NCBI RefSeq assembly: GCF_036370855.1
Contig: NC_088102.1
Span: 25,401,001 to 25,465,000, forward strand
Direction: 5' to 3'
Source: Dromaius novaehollandiae
Taxonomy: Eukaryota > Chordata > Aves > Casuariiformes > Dromaiidae
DNA: 64,000 nucleotides
Shown here: positions 36,801-48,800 of the stretch, piece by piece
Layout of the letters: each line of letters starts with the position of its first letter
Position numbering within the stretch: the first letter of the stretch is position 1
Made by a program: the position numbers and the translations under genes
The notes under the pieces: model-generated
Seen by the model: only the letters and a program-made list of their open reading frames with translations
What the model was told of the DNA's origin: nothing
The model's database searches: none

Positions 36801-39800
36801 GCTTAGATATAATATTGAATACAGTCCTATTATTTTAATTCAGACATAAAAGCAATTCATGTTTCTAGAGAAAAAGTTTAGGTAAAAACATGATACCTTT
36901 ACATACATTAATTACAGTATAGCCCCATAATATTTCAAAGATATGTATACTGTACATAGGGCCTCTGGTACTGAGGTTTCATATTTGTCTGGTGCTGTGA
37001 ATTTTGAAATAACATAACTTCATTTGCTGTACATATTTGTCTAATGCACACTTACTGAAGGACTAAAATGCAGACATTATGATATCAGTTTAAAACTTAG
37101 TATCAAAAGATTTTCACTAATCATTCTGAAAGAAAAAAATTAACATAAAAACTCCATTCTGTTTTTCTCAAAGTTTCCCAGTTTTCTACTTCTACATCCC
37201 CAAAGGGCCCCCTAGCAAAATGGAATGGGGGAGGGCAGAAAAAAGAAAATTAAAAATAAAAGGAAAACATTTTCCTTCCTAAAGTTTTCATCTTCTTCCT
37301 AGGCCCTCACATCATCATTACACTCAGCAGTGAGCTGGAACATGTACCGCAGCAGACAAAGCCTGCTCACTGGATGAGATATACAGCTATTCTAAACACC
37401 TGTAGCATCCACAAGCTCTGGAGCAGGTAATATGCTTGGCACAGTTCTGTGCTTGCATACTGGCAACAAGATTACTCTTAGTACTGACAATGCACATGTC
37501 ACTATGTGTTTGTGTATGCATGCATAACTATAGGTCTGCTGTTTCACGCACATATGTTTCTTTGAGTATGTCTCTACAAGAGCTTAGTGATAAATGACAA
37601 TGGTTCCCGGTAATTTGGCTGGAGTAAGCTTCCCTTACTTCTGCTGGGCTTGTTTTCTACTGACACCCTCAAAGCAGTTTCATGATAGATTCACAGAAAG
37701 GGGGCTGTAATGGATCAGGCAGTCTTGGTGCTTGGAGTGTTTGCAGGCTCCCCTAGTTAGGGAAGACTGGTAGCAGCACATGATTTACTAAATGAATCAA
37801 CAGCCAACAACAGTGTGTTTTTTTGAATACTCATGGGACTAAGATTCTTTAAAAACTTGCGGAAAATCAACTGCAGGAGCCTGCCATCTACATCACCACA
37901 TTTCCCATAGATGCTGACCCTTCTGTTACTTTTTCCAGCAGTGTCCCATCACTACTGACATTGATTCCATCCTTATTGAGAAGACCACCAGAAAAGTAAT
38001 CAGTAATATAGGGAATTCACTTTGGAAGAATAGGTGATTTGAGAAAACACATGAAAATCTGCTACTCAGAGGAAGAGAGGAACTCAGCATGCATTTAGGC
38101 TGTGTAAGACCTTGGGGTGAAGGTGCATAGCAAATCAGACAAAAGGTTGCAATAATTTACGGAAGCAAAGACCACAGTAAACACCTTGGTATTCTGTTAT
38201 GACACAGACAGGTCATCGTTCCTTTCCCTGTTTAGCATCCAACACAACAAGGTCCTTACCATTACCAGGGTCTCCCGGCATTGTTCTGCTGCACATGATA
38301 AAAAATAATAATCACCCTTGGAATCCTGCATTCACTTCAAGACACCTCATTAACAGAGAGATGAAGACAACATGGAGTGAGTTCAGAGAAAGCAAATAAA
38401 TGAGGAGGATGCAGCAGGAATTTACTTAGGAAAAAGATTACAAGAGCTAAAATGCCAGAAGCTGGCTAACGAATGGCAGAGGAGGGACAGTCTACCAATA
38501 TTAAAAGGTTTGAATACCAAGGAAACAGAGGGATAACTGAGCGTGCTATAAGAAATACAACTAGGCAGAAGGGGGTGTAATTAAGAATGGGATAATTTAA
38601 GCTTAATATATAGGAAAAAATCATATGCTAGTCAGCAGGAGAGCTGAGCTTGTTATGTCAGGATTATACCAGATTCTGGCTTTGGCCAGAGGTTTGTCCC
38701 TGCCTATTGCCAGAAGGTGTGTTATTGCCTAAAACAAGTTCAACTGTCTGTCCATGCTGCATCAGAATATGAAGACTCTAGTCACCAAGGGAGCCTGTGG
38801 CCTAAGCAGTCAATGTAAATAGCAGCCTGCGGTTACCACATTACCTGACATCACTGTGCCAGGCAAACTGCATGTTTTCAACACAATGTTTTCACTTCCT
38901 TTAGGAAGCAAATTGATCACCGGGGAGAAAATGTAGCTGAGGAATCAGCAGACAGTAGATGAAAAGAAGGAGAATCAGCAGCCTTAGCAAAAACTTGCTA
39001 AAGGCTGTAACACAATGTGGTGACAGATACATGCACAACAACCAGACTTCACGTAACTCCTCATTGAAATAAATACATGAAATTTGTTTTATGTACACAA
39101 TATGTCAAGGACCCTAGGTGTCACAAACTATCCTACATGAGTTACATGCCAATATAGAAGAAAACAAGAATGCAGTACAGACATTGAGGATTGCTAGTGT
39201 ACACTATCATACAGTCTCTCCATAAACTGACCAAGTTCACTAGAAATGAGTAACAGACTGAAAGCATGACTTTGGAGACTGTTCCAAAAATTCACACCTT
39301 ACACAGTCAGAAACCTTTCCCTGAATTCCAGTCTAATTTTACTGATGTCTACTTTAAATCCATTAGTTCCTCTGCTAATATAATCCTTGAGTTTAACTAG
39401 TCCCTTCCCTCTCCGGTGTTTACTACTCCAGTCTGTTCATCAGTAAGATAATTATCAGTATAAATATAGCATAAATACTACACTATTTCTACAGGATGCA
39501 CCTTTATCTGCTCTGTCCTAGGAATTGACAGCCTTTTATGCAGTTGCACTGCATTGGAAACTCACACTTATCAGGTGATTGACTAATATTCCGAAGATAA
39601 TTCTAATATGTCACTCCCCCTTGATAAACTCCCAGGCTTTTGAAGAAATTGTTCTTATTACTTTTTAAGGGCATGGCTTTTCACTTGGTATTGCTCATTT
39701 TTATCCATTTCTATCATTGCAGTCCTCAAGGCCAGCAAGAGCTATTGCTACTCTGATTCTCCTCTACAATGACAGAACCTCCCAGCTTGGTGTCATCAAC

Positions 39801-42800
39801 AATATTCTTCACACGGTTCTGTTTGTCAACGTCATTAATGAAATTATTAAAAAAGATCAGCTTGAAAAGCAAACCTCACAAAACTCCACAATGGCAATTT
39901 CTCTCCACCATTGCCTCTATCACTTTCTAACCCTCTTTACAATTTCCCTCCTAATCCCCATCTTTTTGCAGTTGACTGACTCATACTCAGCGTATCAGCT
40001 ATTTTACTGACTAGACCTACTGAATTTCTGTCACCTATTTTGGAGAATCCCAAGCTGTACTACACCTGCCAGCAGTGATATATTTCTTCTTGTACATGCA
40101 CATAGCCAGAAATTGTTGCTGCTGTCACTGTGGCCCAGCACAGCTGGGGCACAGCTGATGGTTTTGAAAGCCTAGACTACCAGTTATCCTCACATGATCC
40201 ACTGTGAACCACTTTTAGTAAACCCATATTACATTCCCGGGCATACAACCCCATAGCACCAAACCTGTGGGCACATGCCAGCCCCTCTATGCAATCCACC
40301 TCTAACAAATCAGCACACCCAGTTGACTGAGCAACCCAACAGTAAAACACTGCAAAGCCTTTCAGAAATGAATACCCTTACAAATAGCATGCCAATATGC
40401 ACAGTTAATTAGAAATCTCTCAGAAAGAAATGAGTGTGTGAGCCTATGAATAGTCCTACAATAAAAGGCTGGCACATCTACCACATTCATGGGTAGCTGC
40501 AATGTAACAAACTGGCTTGGATTATCCAGGTAAAGTCATTGATACCTTCCTGGCCCTGTGAACAAGCTGCAGTGGTCCTGGCTACATGCCTCCCACTGAC
40601 ATGGCCATGAAAGAGATCCTGTGACATGGTCACTGTAGGGCTGATCTCACCACCTGCTCTTGGCAAGTCCCAAATGAAACTGTCTGATAGGGCAGCATCC
40701 TTTCCTGCCCCATCTCCATTTGTGACTGTCTCTTTAGATCAGGAGCAGATACTCATCGCTGGCCTTAATTTGGCTGTAATATTTGCCAATTATTTTCAGA
40801 GATGGCGACACTAACTTCTATTGATCTCATTAAAAGTAAAGGTCGTTGTGCAGCTCATTTCTCAGGGATTTATATTACCTCCTCAGGCCAAAAGAATAGC
40901 ATCGATTTTGGAACCTTAATCGAAGGTTAATTGGATTGAAGAGTGTGTTGGGTTTTTGTTTTCTTTTGTTCTTGTTATTGTGGTGATTGTCTAAGGGTTT
41001 GTTTAATCCTGCTAGAGCGATCCTGCCCAATTAAACTGGTATCAAATCAGCAAAGGGCGTGGAATGAGCAAAGCCACAATTTGGAGTCTGCTCTGTGTCT
41101 CTGCTCTGAAAAGGCCCTTCTCCACAGCAGATTAGGATGGTCACACACAAGAGATCCAATTTCGCTTTTTGCCCTCTATGATCCAGTTGTGAGGATCAAA
41201 ACGCAGTGCTCTGTAATGCAGCACTATCACTATGCACTGATCTAGCATCACACCAAGGTGATGTCTGGGCACATAAGATGTCATTAAGATGCAAAAGTAG
41301 TTCTTGGGACTTCTGAAGTATACTCCTAGCGTGCCCCACACCCACTGTTTGGGCCTGAGGAAATTATTTTCCTACTCATCGCCCCATCTTCCATGTCATT
41401 TAAGTGGGGAGAAATATTCTGACTCATCTGCCCAGGGAAACGAGGGACTGACTTTAGAAGTTTCTACAAATTCTCAAAAGGAAGTAGCTAGATAAGACCA
41501 GTTATTATTTATTTTCTTAGTCTTTTTCTAACTCTGTCAGAGCTGAAATGAATGTGGGGATCATTTTCCTTTGGCTTTAAATGCAGTAATACTTCCTTGG
41601 ATTTAATGTAAAGCATCATGCTAAGACTCTTGAGCAACTGATTGACACTGATGCCTGAGATTGACTTTCAATAAGAAAAGAGTTCATGTCTAATTTAACT
41701 CTTTATTTGGTGTCTTTGCAAAGCTTAACAGCTGGAAATGCTAGACATCACCATCCTTGCTTACCAGTGCCTTGTGAATTATCATTAAGCTTCAGGTAAG
41801 AGGAAATATAGGAGAATCTGTAAAGAAACTGCTCTCCTGACTAAATCAGGAGCTGCAAAGAGCAAGAATAGCCATTTTCTCCAGGAACAGTGTTCTTTTT
41901 CATGCTCCGTTTCAGCTAACACTTCAGTTTTATAAGCACAAATGCTTGAGATATGAGAGGTTTCAACACCTGCAATGACAGAGAAGGGATCCCACTCTGG
42001 GATATCCCACTTAAGTTTTAATAGCTCCTAGGCCTTGTGCTGACTCTCAGAATCCCACACTTAAAACATATCTCAAGTCACAAAGTTGTAACCATCAGAA
42101 GGTGGCTGGGCTCTTTATCAAGCTAAGAGGAAGGCAAAGAGATATTGCTCTGCTGTGGGTCTCATTTAGTAACAAAAGGAAGCAAAAACTTTAGACTAGG
42201 ACAGGGTGATGGATGGCCTTAGTAGCACAATAGCTCATCTTGGGCACCTTAGCAGATTGCTTTCACTTCTCAGTTGGACAAAATACTTTCCTGACTTCTG
42301 AACAATCCACAGCCCACGACCCAAGCTCTTAGTGAGCCAAAGCCCACAGCACCATTTCCATTCCCTAACTCAAACTCAGGCCAGGATGATCAAAGTGGAG
42401 ACTGTCCACTTCGCTGTCTGAAGTGGACTGGTTAGTTGGAGGCACCACAGTACATGCCACAAGTGCACTGGTAAGCCTCACAGCTCCCACAGCCTGCTGA
42501 TCCAGCAGCCTCCATGCAGATGGGCAGAGCATCCACCAGGAGGGACAGGAAGGACCCATGCAGCATATCAGAGATAATGTTAAGATCTGTATATGGGCAA
42601 GGTCTCTCTAAATGTATCAGTTAAAATCAGAATGGGTGCAGCAGGGGCATCTGTGCCATTTGGGACCATCCATGTGCTAAGTAGCCTTGCCCTTCTTCCT
42701 CTCTCTTGTACCCAGTGTGCTATAAACATCTTGCGAGCCCCTCACTCTTTATTTCTCCTCCCTTCCCTGCTCCCACCTCCTCCAAATACATCTTCCCAAC

Positions 42801-45800
42801 AAAGACTACAAATGCTCCTGTGTCTTGAAACAGAAACAGCCTAGTTTCCAGGCGGCCCCTTTCTTAACCCTTCCACGGTCTTGCCTTCCCTCAAAATTCA
42901 CTGCCAGCTCATTTCTTTATAGTTCCCCTCTCCAGGCTTCGCTCCCATTGTCAATATCCCAGCTGCATTCTCATCCTCAGCTACACTTGCACATGAATAA
43001 GTAACTGTTCCACAGGCAGATATTTCAGTGTTTGCACTTGTCTTTGGAAATCAAAGCCTTCTCTGATTAAATGCCATTACAGTCCAGCGCTCGGACGGAT
43101 CCAGAGAGATTAATGTGCTTTTGGGCAGCTTTAATGATAATCCTGCTACAGATGGTATTAAGTAAATGTCAGTAACCTGGTTTGAAGGGAGCTTTCACCT
43201 CAGGGATCCTTTCCATTTAGAGGAGAGAGGCTCAGCTTGCTTTTCAAGGCTGCGTTGTCACACAAGAGAAATCCTGCTTAGTGAAGCCTCCTCTTCCTCC
43301 GCCCAGTACAACAAAATGGAGTAAGATGATAGAGGGGTTGACAGATAGATACATTGAGGTGATTTATAGGGAGCTAATGCAGCTCTTGAAAGCCAGAAAT
43401 CCTGTATATTATAAATCATGTCATAGTTTTGAAACCTGGGTTGCCACACCCTCCTCAGACTCCTTTTGCTGTCTGTTGCCTTTTGCTCACTTTGCCACCA
43501 TGCCACGCAGTTCCTTATTCCAGGCATCAAGAGCAGCAGCCAACAATGGACCTTGGTCATACTTGTCCCCATCTGCTGCACCTCATCAGAGGAGTAGCGT
43601 AGGATGCACACTGCTCCTACCTCATCTTGCTGTGGCCATAACAGACCTTGTTCCCCATCACATGCTTCTGTAAGGCTCAGCACCCGCTGCTTTGCACTGC
43701 TATTTTATTCAGTATCAGTATTTATATCAGTAAAAGTTAATCATTAATTGGTGGGGAGGAGGTAAGAGAGAGAAAAGGAAGAAAGGACAGCTCAGGTTGG
43801 ACACTGAGACAATTTGCAGAAATGTCTAGTCCTACCACTGAGCTGCAGTAATATCCTTTACCTGCTAGGTTGCCAGAAACCTGTGAGGTTTATACTTCAG
43901 AGTAGTAAAGCTTTGTTGACAACTTCTTTTTAAATTACATCTCAGCCATCATTCGGGGACTGGCTCAGAATCAGCACAATAAGTGATTTCACTGCTGCAT
44001 GGAATCTGTTGTGCCAAGACATAGCATAACAGCCTTCCCAAAGGGGTGGATGAAAAAAATTGAGCTGAATTTTCATCCTAAACCTCTCCTCCCATGAGCA
44101 GAAGCTTCTTCAAGCTAAAAAAACTGCAATTAGCTGCTTCTCTGTTTTGTCACGTACTAGCACCAAAATACCCCATTAAAAGGTTGCAGTCATTGAGTTT
44201 TCCACCCTGAATGGCTGGAGAGAGCCCTGGAAGACTGTAAAGACTGTATTTCCCTGGGCTTTTCCAGACAACTTTACTGTTTCTAGTAGTTTGACAAGAT
44301 TCAGAGAAGCAAGCAAAGTATCAGGGAGCTGCACTGTGCTAGCTATCTAGACCTCCAAATAGAGATGGACTCCAAGATCTTTGAGGAAGCCCAGCTCAAA
44401 ACCTAAATGAAAATACTACTCATCAGCCCTCCTGCTAATGCATGAAATCAAGCCTTTCTAACTGACTTTTTCAAGATCTGAGGAATGTTCAGTTTTGTAT
44501 CTCAGTGCTGTGTGTTGGCTTCAACCTCTGCTTTTATACCAGGAGAAAGTGACTAACATAAGACACACTCATTGAAAGAAAGGAAAAGAAAGACTTTCTG
44601 GCTTTTGATCAGCTGTTTTGATCAGATGAATGGAGCTGGCTAGGTGTTCTGCTGTGGACCAGGTTTTTTTTGAGTCTCTCTTAATAGTAAAGTGCATGAG
44701 CGTACTGCAGTGCTCTGAGCATACTATAGTGCTCTTTGCAGACCAGATGCAGCATTGAAGCACTTAGCCTGGTAAATACAAGGAAAGATCATCAGCACAA
44801 AACAGACACAGAAAAGGAAACGGACTGCTGACAATGACCTCTCTGATGCCCTGGTGGGAAGTAGGGGGAAAATTAGTGACCCAAGTGTTCCAAAATTTTC
44901 CTAATGGAGAAGTGAAGAAAGAGAGACTGCACTATCTGCAGGTGAGGTGGCGTTCATTTAAGGAATCCTTTGAATGAAAATAGACTAGACATGTTGCAGG
45001 AAAGACGGAGTATCATTCACTACTGCCCATTGATCTTGGCTTGTCCTTAACAGTAAGAATGGAAAGACAGCCTCAAAAAGGCAACAAGAAAGACTTTTCT
45101 ACGTACATAAGCAGCAAAAGGAAGGCTAAGGAAAATGTGGATCCACTGCTAAATGGGGCAGGGGCCCTGGTGACAAAGGACACAGAAAAGGCAGAGGTAC
45201 TTACTGTCTTCTTCACTTCAGTCTTTACTCATAAGACTGGTCCTCAAGAATCCCAAGCCCCTGAGACCAAAGGGGGAGCTTGGAACAATGAAGACCTACC
45301 CTTGGTGGAGGAGGATCAAGTCAGGGAATACTTAAGCAAACTGGACATAAACACAAGTCCACGGGATGTGATGGGGTGCATCTATGAGTGCTGAGGGAGC
45401 TGTCCGATGTCATTGCGAAGCCACTCTCAATTATCTCTGAAAGGTCATGGCAACTGGGACAGGTTCCTGAGGACTGGAAAAGAGCAAATGTCACTCCTAT
45501 CTTCCAGAAGGGCAAGAAGGATGATCTGGGAAACTACAGGCCAGTCAGCCTCACCTTGATCCCTGGGAAGGTGATGGAGCAACCAATCCTAGATTCTCTT
45601 TCCAGACACATCAAGAACAGGAAGGTGACTGGGAGCAGTCAACATGGATTTACAAAGAAGAAATCATGCTTACCAACCTGATAGCCCTGTGTGATGAGGG
45701 GACCAGCTTGGCGGATGATGGAAGAGCAATGTATGCTGTTCACCTTGACTTTAGTAAGGCTTTTGACACTGTCTCCCATAACATCCTCATAGATAAGCTG

Positions 45801-48800
45801 ATGAAGTGCAGGATAGATAAGTGGACAGTGAGGTGGAATGAAAATTGGCTGAACTCCTGGGCTCAGAGGGGAGTGATCCATGGTATGACATCCAGCTGGA
45901 GGCCAGTCACTAGTGATGCCCCCCAGTGGTCATTACCAGGGCCAATGTTGTTTAACTTCTTCAGTAATGACCTGGATGATGGGGCCCAATGCACCCTCAG
46001 CAAGTTTGCAGATGATACAAAACTGGGAGGAGTGACTGACACACAAGATGGCTGTGCTCTTAGAGGGACCTCAGCAGGCCGGACAAATGGGCAGACAGGA
46101 ATATCAAGAGGTTCAACAAAGGGAAGTGCAAAGTCTTGTACCTGGGCAGGAATAGCCCCAGTACAGGCTGGGAGCTGACTGGCTAGAGAGCAGAGGGGGA
46201 GCTGGGGGTGCTGAAGTACAACAAGTTGAACATAGGACAACAATGAGCCCTTGTGGCAAAGAAGGCCAGCAGTATCCTGGCCTGCATTAGGAAGAGCATT
46301 GCCATCAGGTTGAGGGAGGTGATCCTCAGCACTGGTGAGGCCACAGCTGGAGTGCTGTGTCCAATTCGGGGCTCTCCAGTACAAGAAAGACATGGATTTA
46401 CGGGAGTGAGTCCAGTGAAGGGTCACAAAAAATGATTAAGGGACTGGTGCATCTGTCATACAAGCAGAGCTGGGACTGTTTAGGCTGGAGAAAGGAAAGC
46501 TCAGGGGGAACCTTATCAGTATTTATACATATCTGATGGGAAGGTGTAAAGAAGACAGACCCAGACTCTTCTCAGTGGTGTTCAGTGACAGGACAACAAG
46601 CAATGGGCACAAACTGAAACACAGGAAATGCCACCTGAACATGAGAAAACCCTTATTTACCATGCGGGTAGTTGAATAGGTTGCCCAGAGAGTTTGTGAA
46701 GTCTCCATCCTTGGAGACATTCTAAACCTGACTGGACACGGTCCTGGGCAGCCTGCTTTAGCCTGCTTGAGCAGGGGGGTTGGACCAGATGATCTCCAGA
46801 GGTTCCTTCCAACCCCAACTATTTTGTGATTCTGTAAAAATCTACTTTGTTTTAATCCTAGAGGTCCCTTTCCTATATTTCAGTGCAGAAACACATGAAA
46901 AGATGCCTGACTTCCTGACTGTACCAGAAAATGTCTCATTGGCTTCTGTTGGGTGCAAAAGCAGAAGAAGAGGTGATCTATGCAGAGAAAGAGCAGATTG
47001 CTCAGTCCTCCATCTGTAATTTGGCTGAGCAGTTTAGTCAGAGAAGGAGCTTCATGCTGTCTTGTGGAGGTGGCTGAGAAGATAGACAACATTCTCTCCT
47101 TGTGTGGCATACCAAACTCACATTTCCTCTCCCCAAGAGGTCTTTGTCATGCCTTTAACTGATGCTATATGAACATTGTCATGGATAGAAAGGGCACTCT
47201 CTATCCACGAGAGGAGGGAGAGCAGGGAGAGAGGACATGTCCAGACTTCAGAGTAAAGCATATGGATGGATTAAGTACAATTGATTTTATGCCGTAGCTC
47301 TTTCATAGCCAGTCAACCAAGTGTAGCTTTGAGGCTCATCAATAGGGCACAGGGGAAAAGCAAGCAGCACTGACTCAATCAGCACTCACTGACCAGGAGG
47401 GGTGGCTTGACACATTGTTTAACGGCTCAAAACCCTTTCCACAGGCATCTTCTCACCCCTTCTGGGAGATAATACCTTCCTTTCCTCAAGAATCTCTCAG
47501 CCACAGAGAATCTACAGTGCTCCTCCAACTTTGTGCCACACAGAAATTATCTCACTCATCAGGGAAATGTAGCCTCTGCAGGCATGGAATCTGGCAGCTG
47601 TGCAATGAAGGACAGCAAAACTACATGGTAATACAGGACCAGGAAGCAAAGGAGAAAACTGTATCCAGTTGTATTCAGAAGAAAGAGGGAGATTTTGGAA
47701 AGCAGAAGAGAGCAACTCAGGTTAGAATACATGCAACACACTGTGGCTGAGATTCCAGCACTCTAGTAACTGTGATCATACAAGGCTTCTGATTTGTATC
47801 TCCTTCTTAAGGTGATAGCTCTTGAGATAAAAAAGCTAAATCCCATGCATTTCTCCAGGAGAAAATTAGTGCCGAAGAAAGAAAAGGGAAGGAGATGGAC
47901 AAGGAGAATCAGAAGCGAAAACTGTTCTTTCAGGACACCGGGAACTGCCATCTTGGAGCAAACCATGGGTGTATGTAATATAAGGGCACTGCCATCACTC
48001 ACGGTCTGTCTCCTTGAAGATCTGTCCAGCTCTGCAATTTTACAGGAGAGCCTTCCCCAAAAGAGGTTATGTACTTAAGCACGAGAACTGAGAGCTCTGA
48101 GATTGACTGCTCTGTTCATATCTGCATGTGCTCCCCTTTCTGCCCCTTCCTGCCCTGTCAGCCTCAGTGTCCAAATGAGAGTTGCGCTGCCCGCCCTGCA
48201 TGCCCAGTTCAGAGACGGCTCAGAAACTACCTCATTGACATTGATGCCATTCCTTTTCATGTAGGCCCTGTCGTTCACCTGTCCCCCTTCCATAAACTCC
48301 ATGAGGAGTACACGCCTTGTCGAGAGCTCCCAGTAGATCCTGGGGACCTGAAACAGGAAAACAAGGTATAGGTCAAAAAACAGGTTGGGAAACGAAGGAG
48401 AATACATCACAGACAACCCAGGAAAACTGTAAAAAGGAGCATTCTGAAAGAGGTGGAAGTGAGGACTTGTCTTTTTCTTGAGGAAACCACACCTATTGGT
48501 GCTGAAGCCTGCAGGCCTCTACCCTAAAAGAGCAGCAGTATGTGCAGAGAAAACACACCGACACAACAGCTGCAAGAATTGTGCTCATGCAACATCTCAG
48601 GCCCCACTTTACAAGACTTTGACCACTTCTCACTTCCACTGAGGTCTGAGAGCTTTCTTAGGTGCTCTGCAGCTCCTGTAGCTGGGCTGTTTAACTAGTA
48701 CCCATTGGAAGTTTCTGAATCATCCACTCAGCTCCTTTAGACAGGAACCACATCTCCTGTTTGCTATGCACAGGGCCCACTTACACAGCTCTAAAAATGA

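Larger units (their letters stand above)
33065..48230 (-). other. ADCK1 15.2-kb intron
   Basis: The largest intron seen, between the hinge-like exon and the catalytic-loop exon. It hosts five LINE fragments and two candidate noncoding elements, listed separately. Stretches 33065-35780, 35988-37980, 41060-43020 and 43200-44990 show nothing else I can name. Confidence 0.85.

Noticed and set aside
43258-43683. Open frames of 141 (minus) and 130 (plus) codons
   Set aside because: Mutually antisense, with no family resemblance and no splice partners.
45863-46426. 187-codon minus-strand open frame
   Set aside because: Antisense of the CR1 element.
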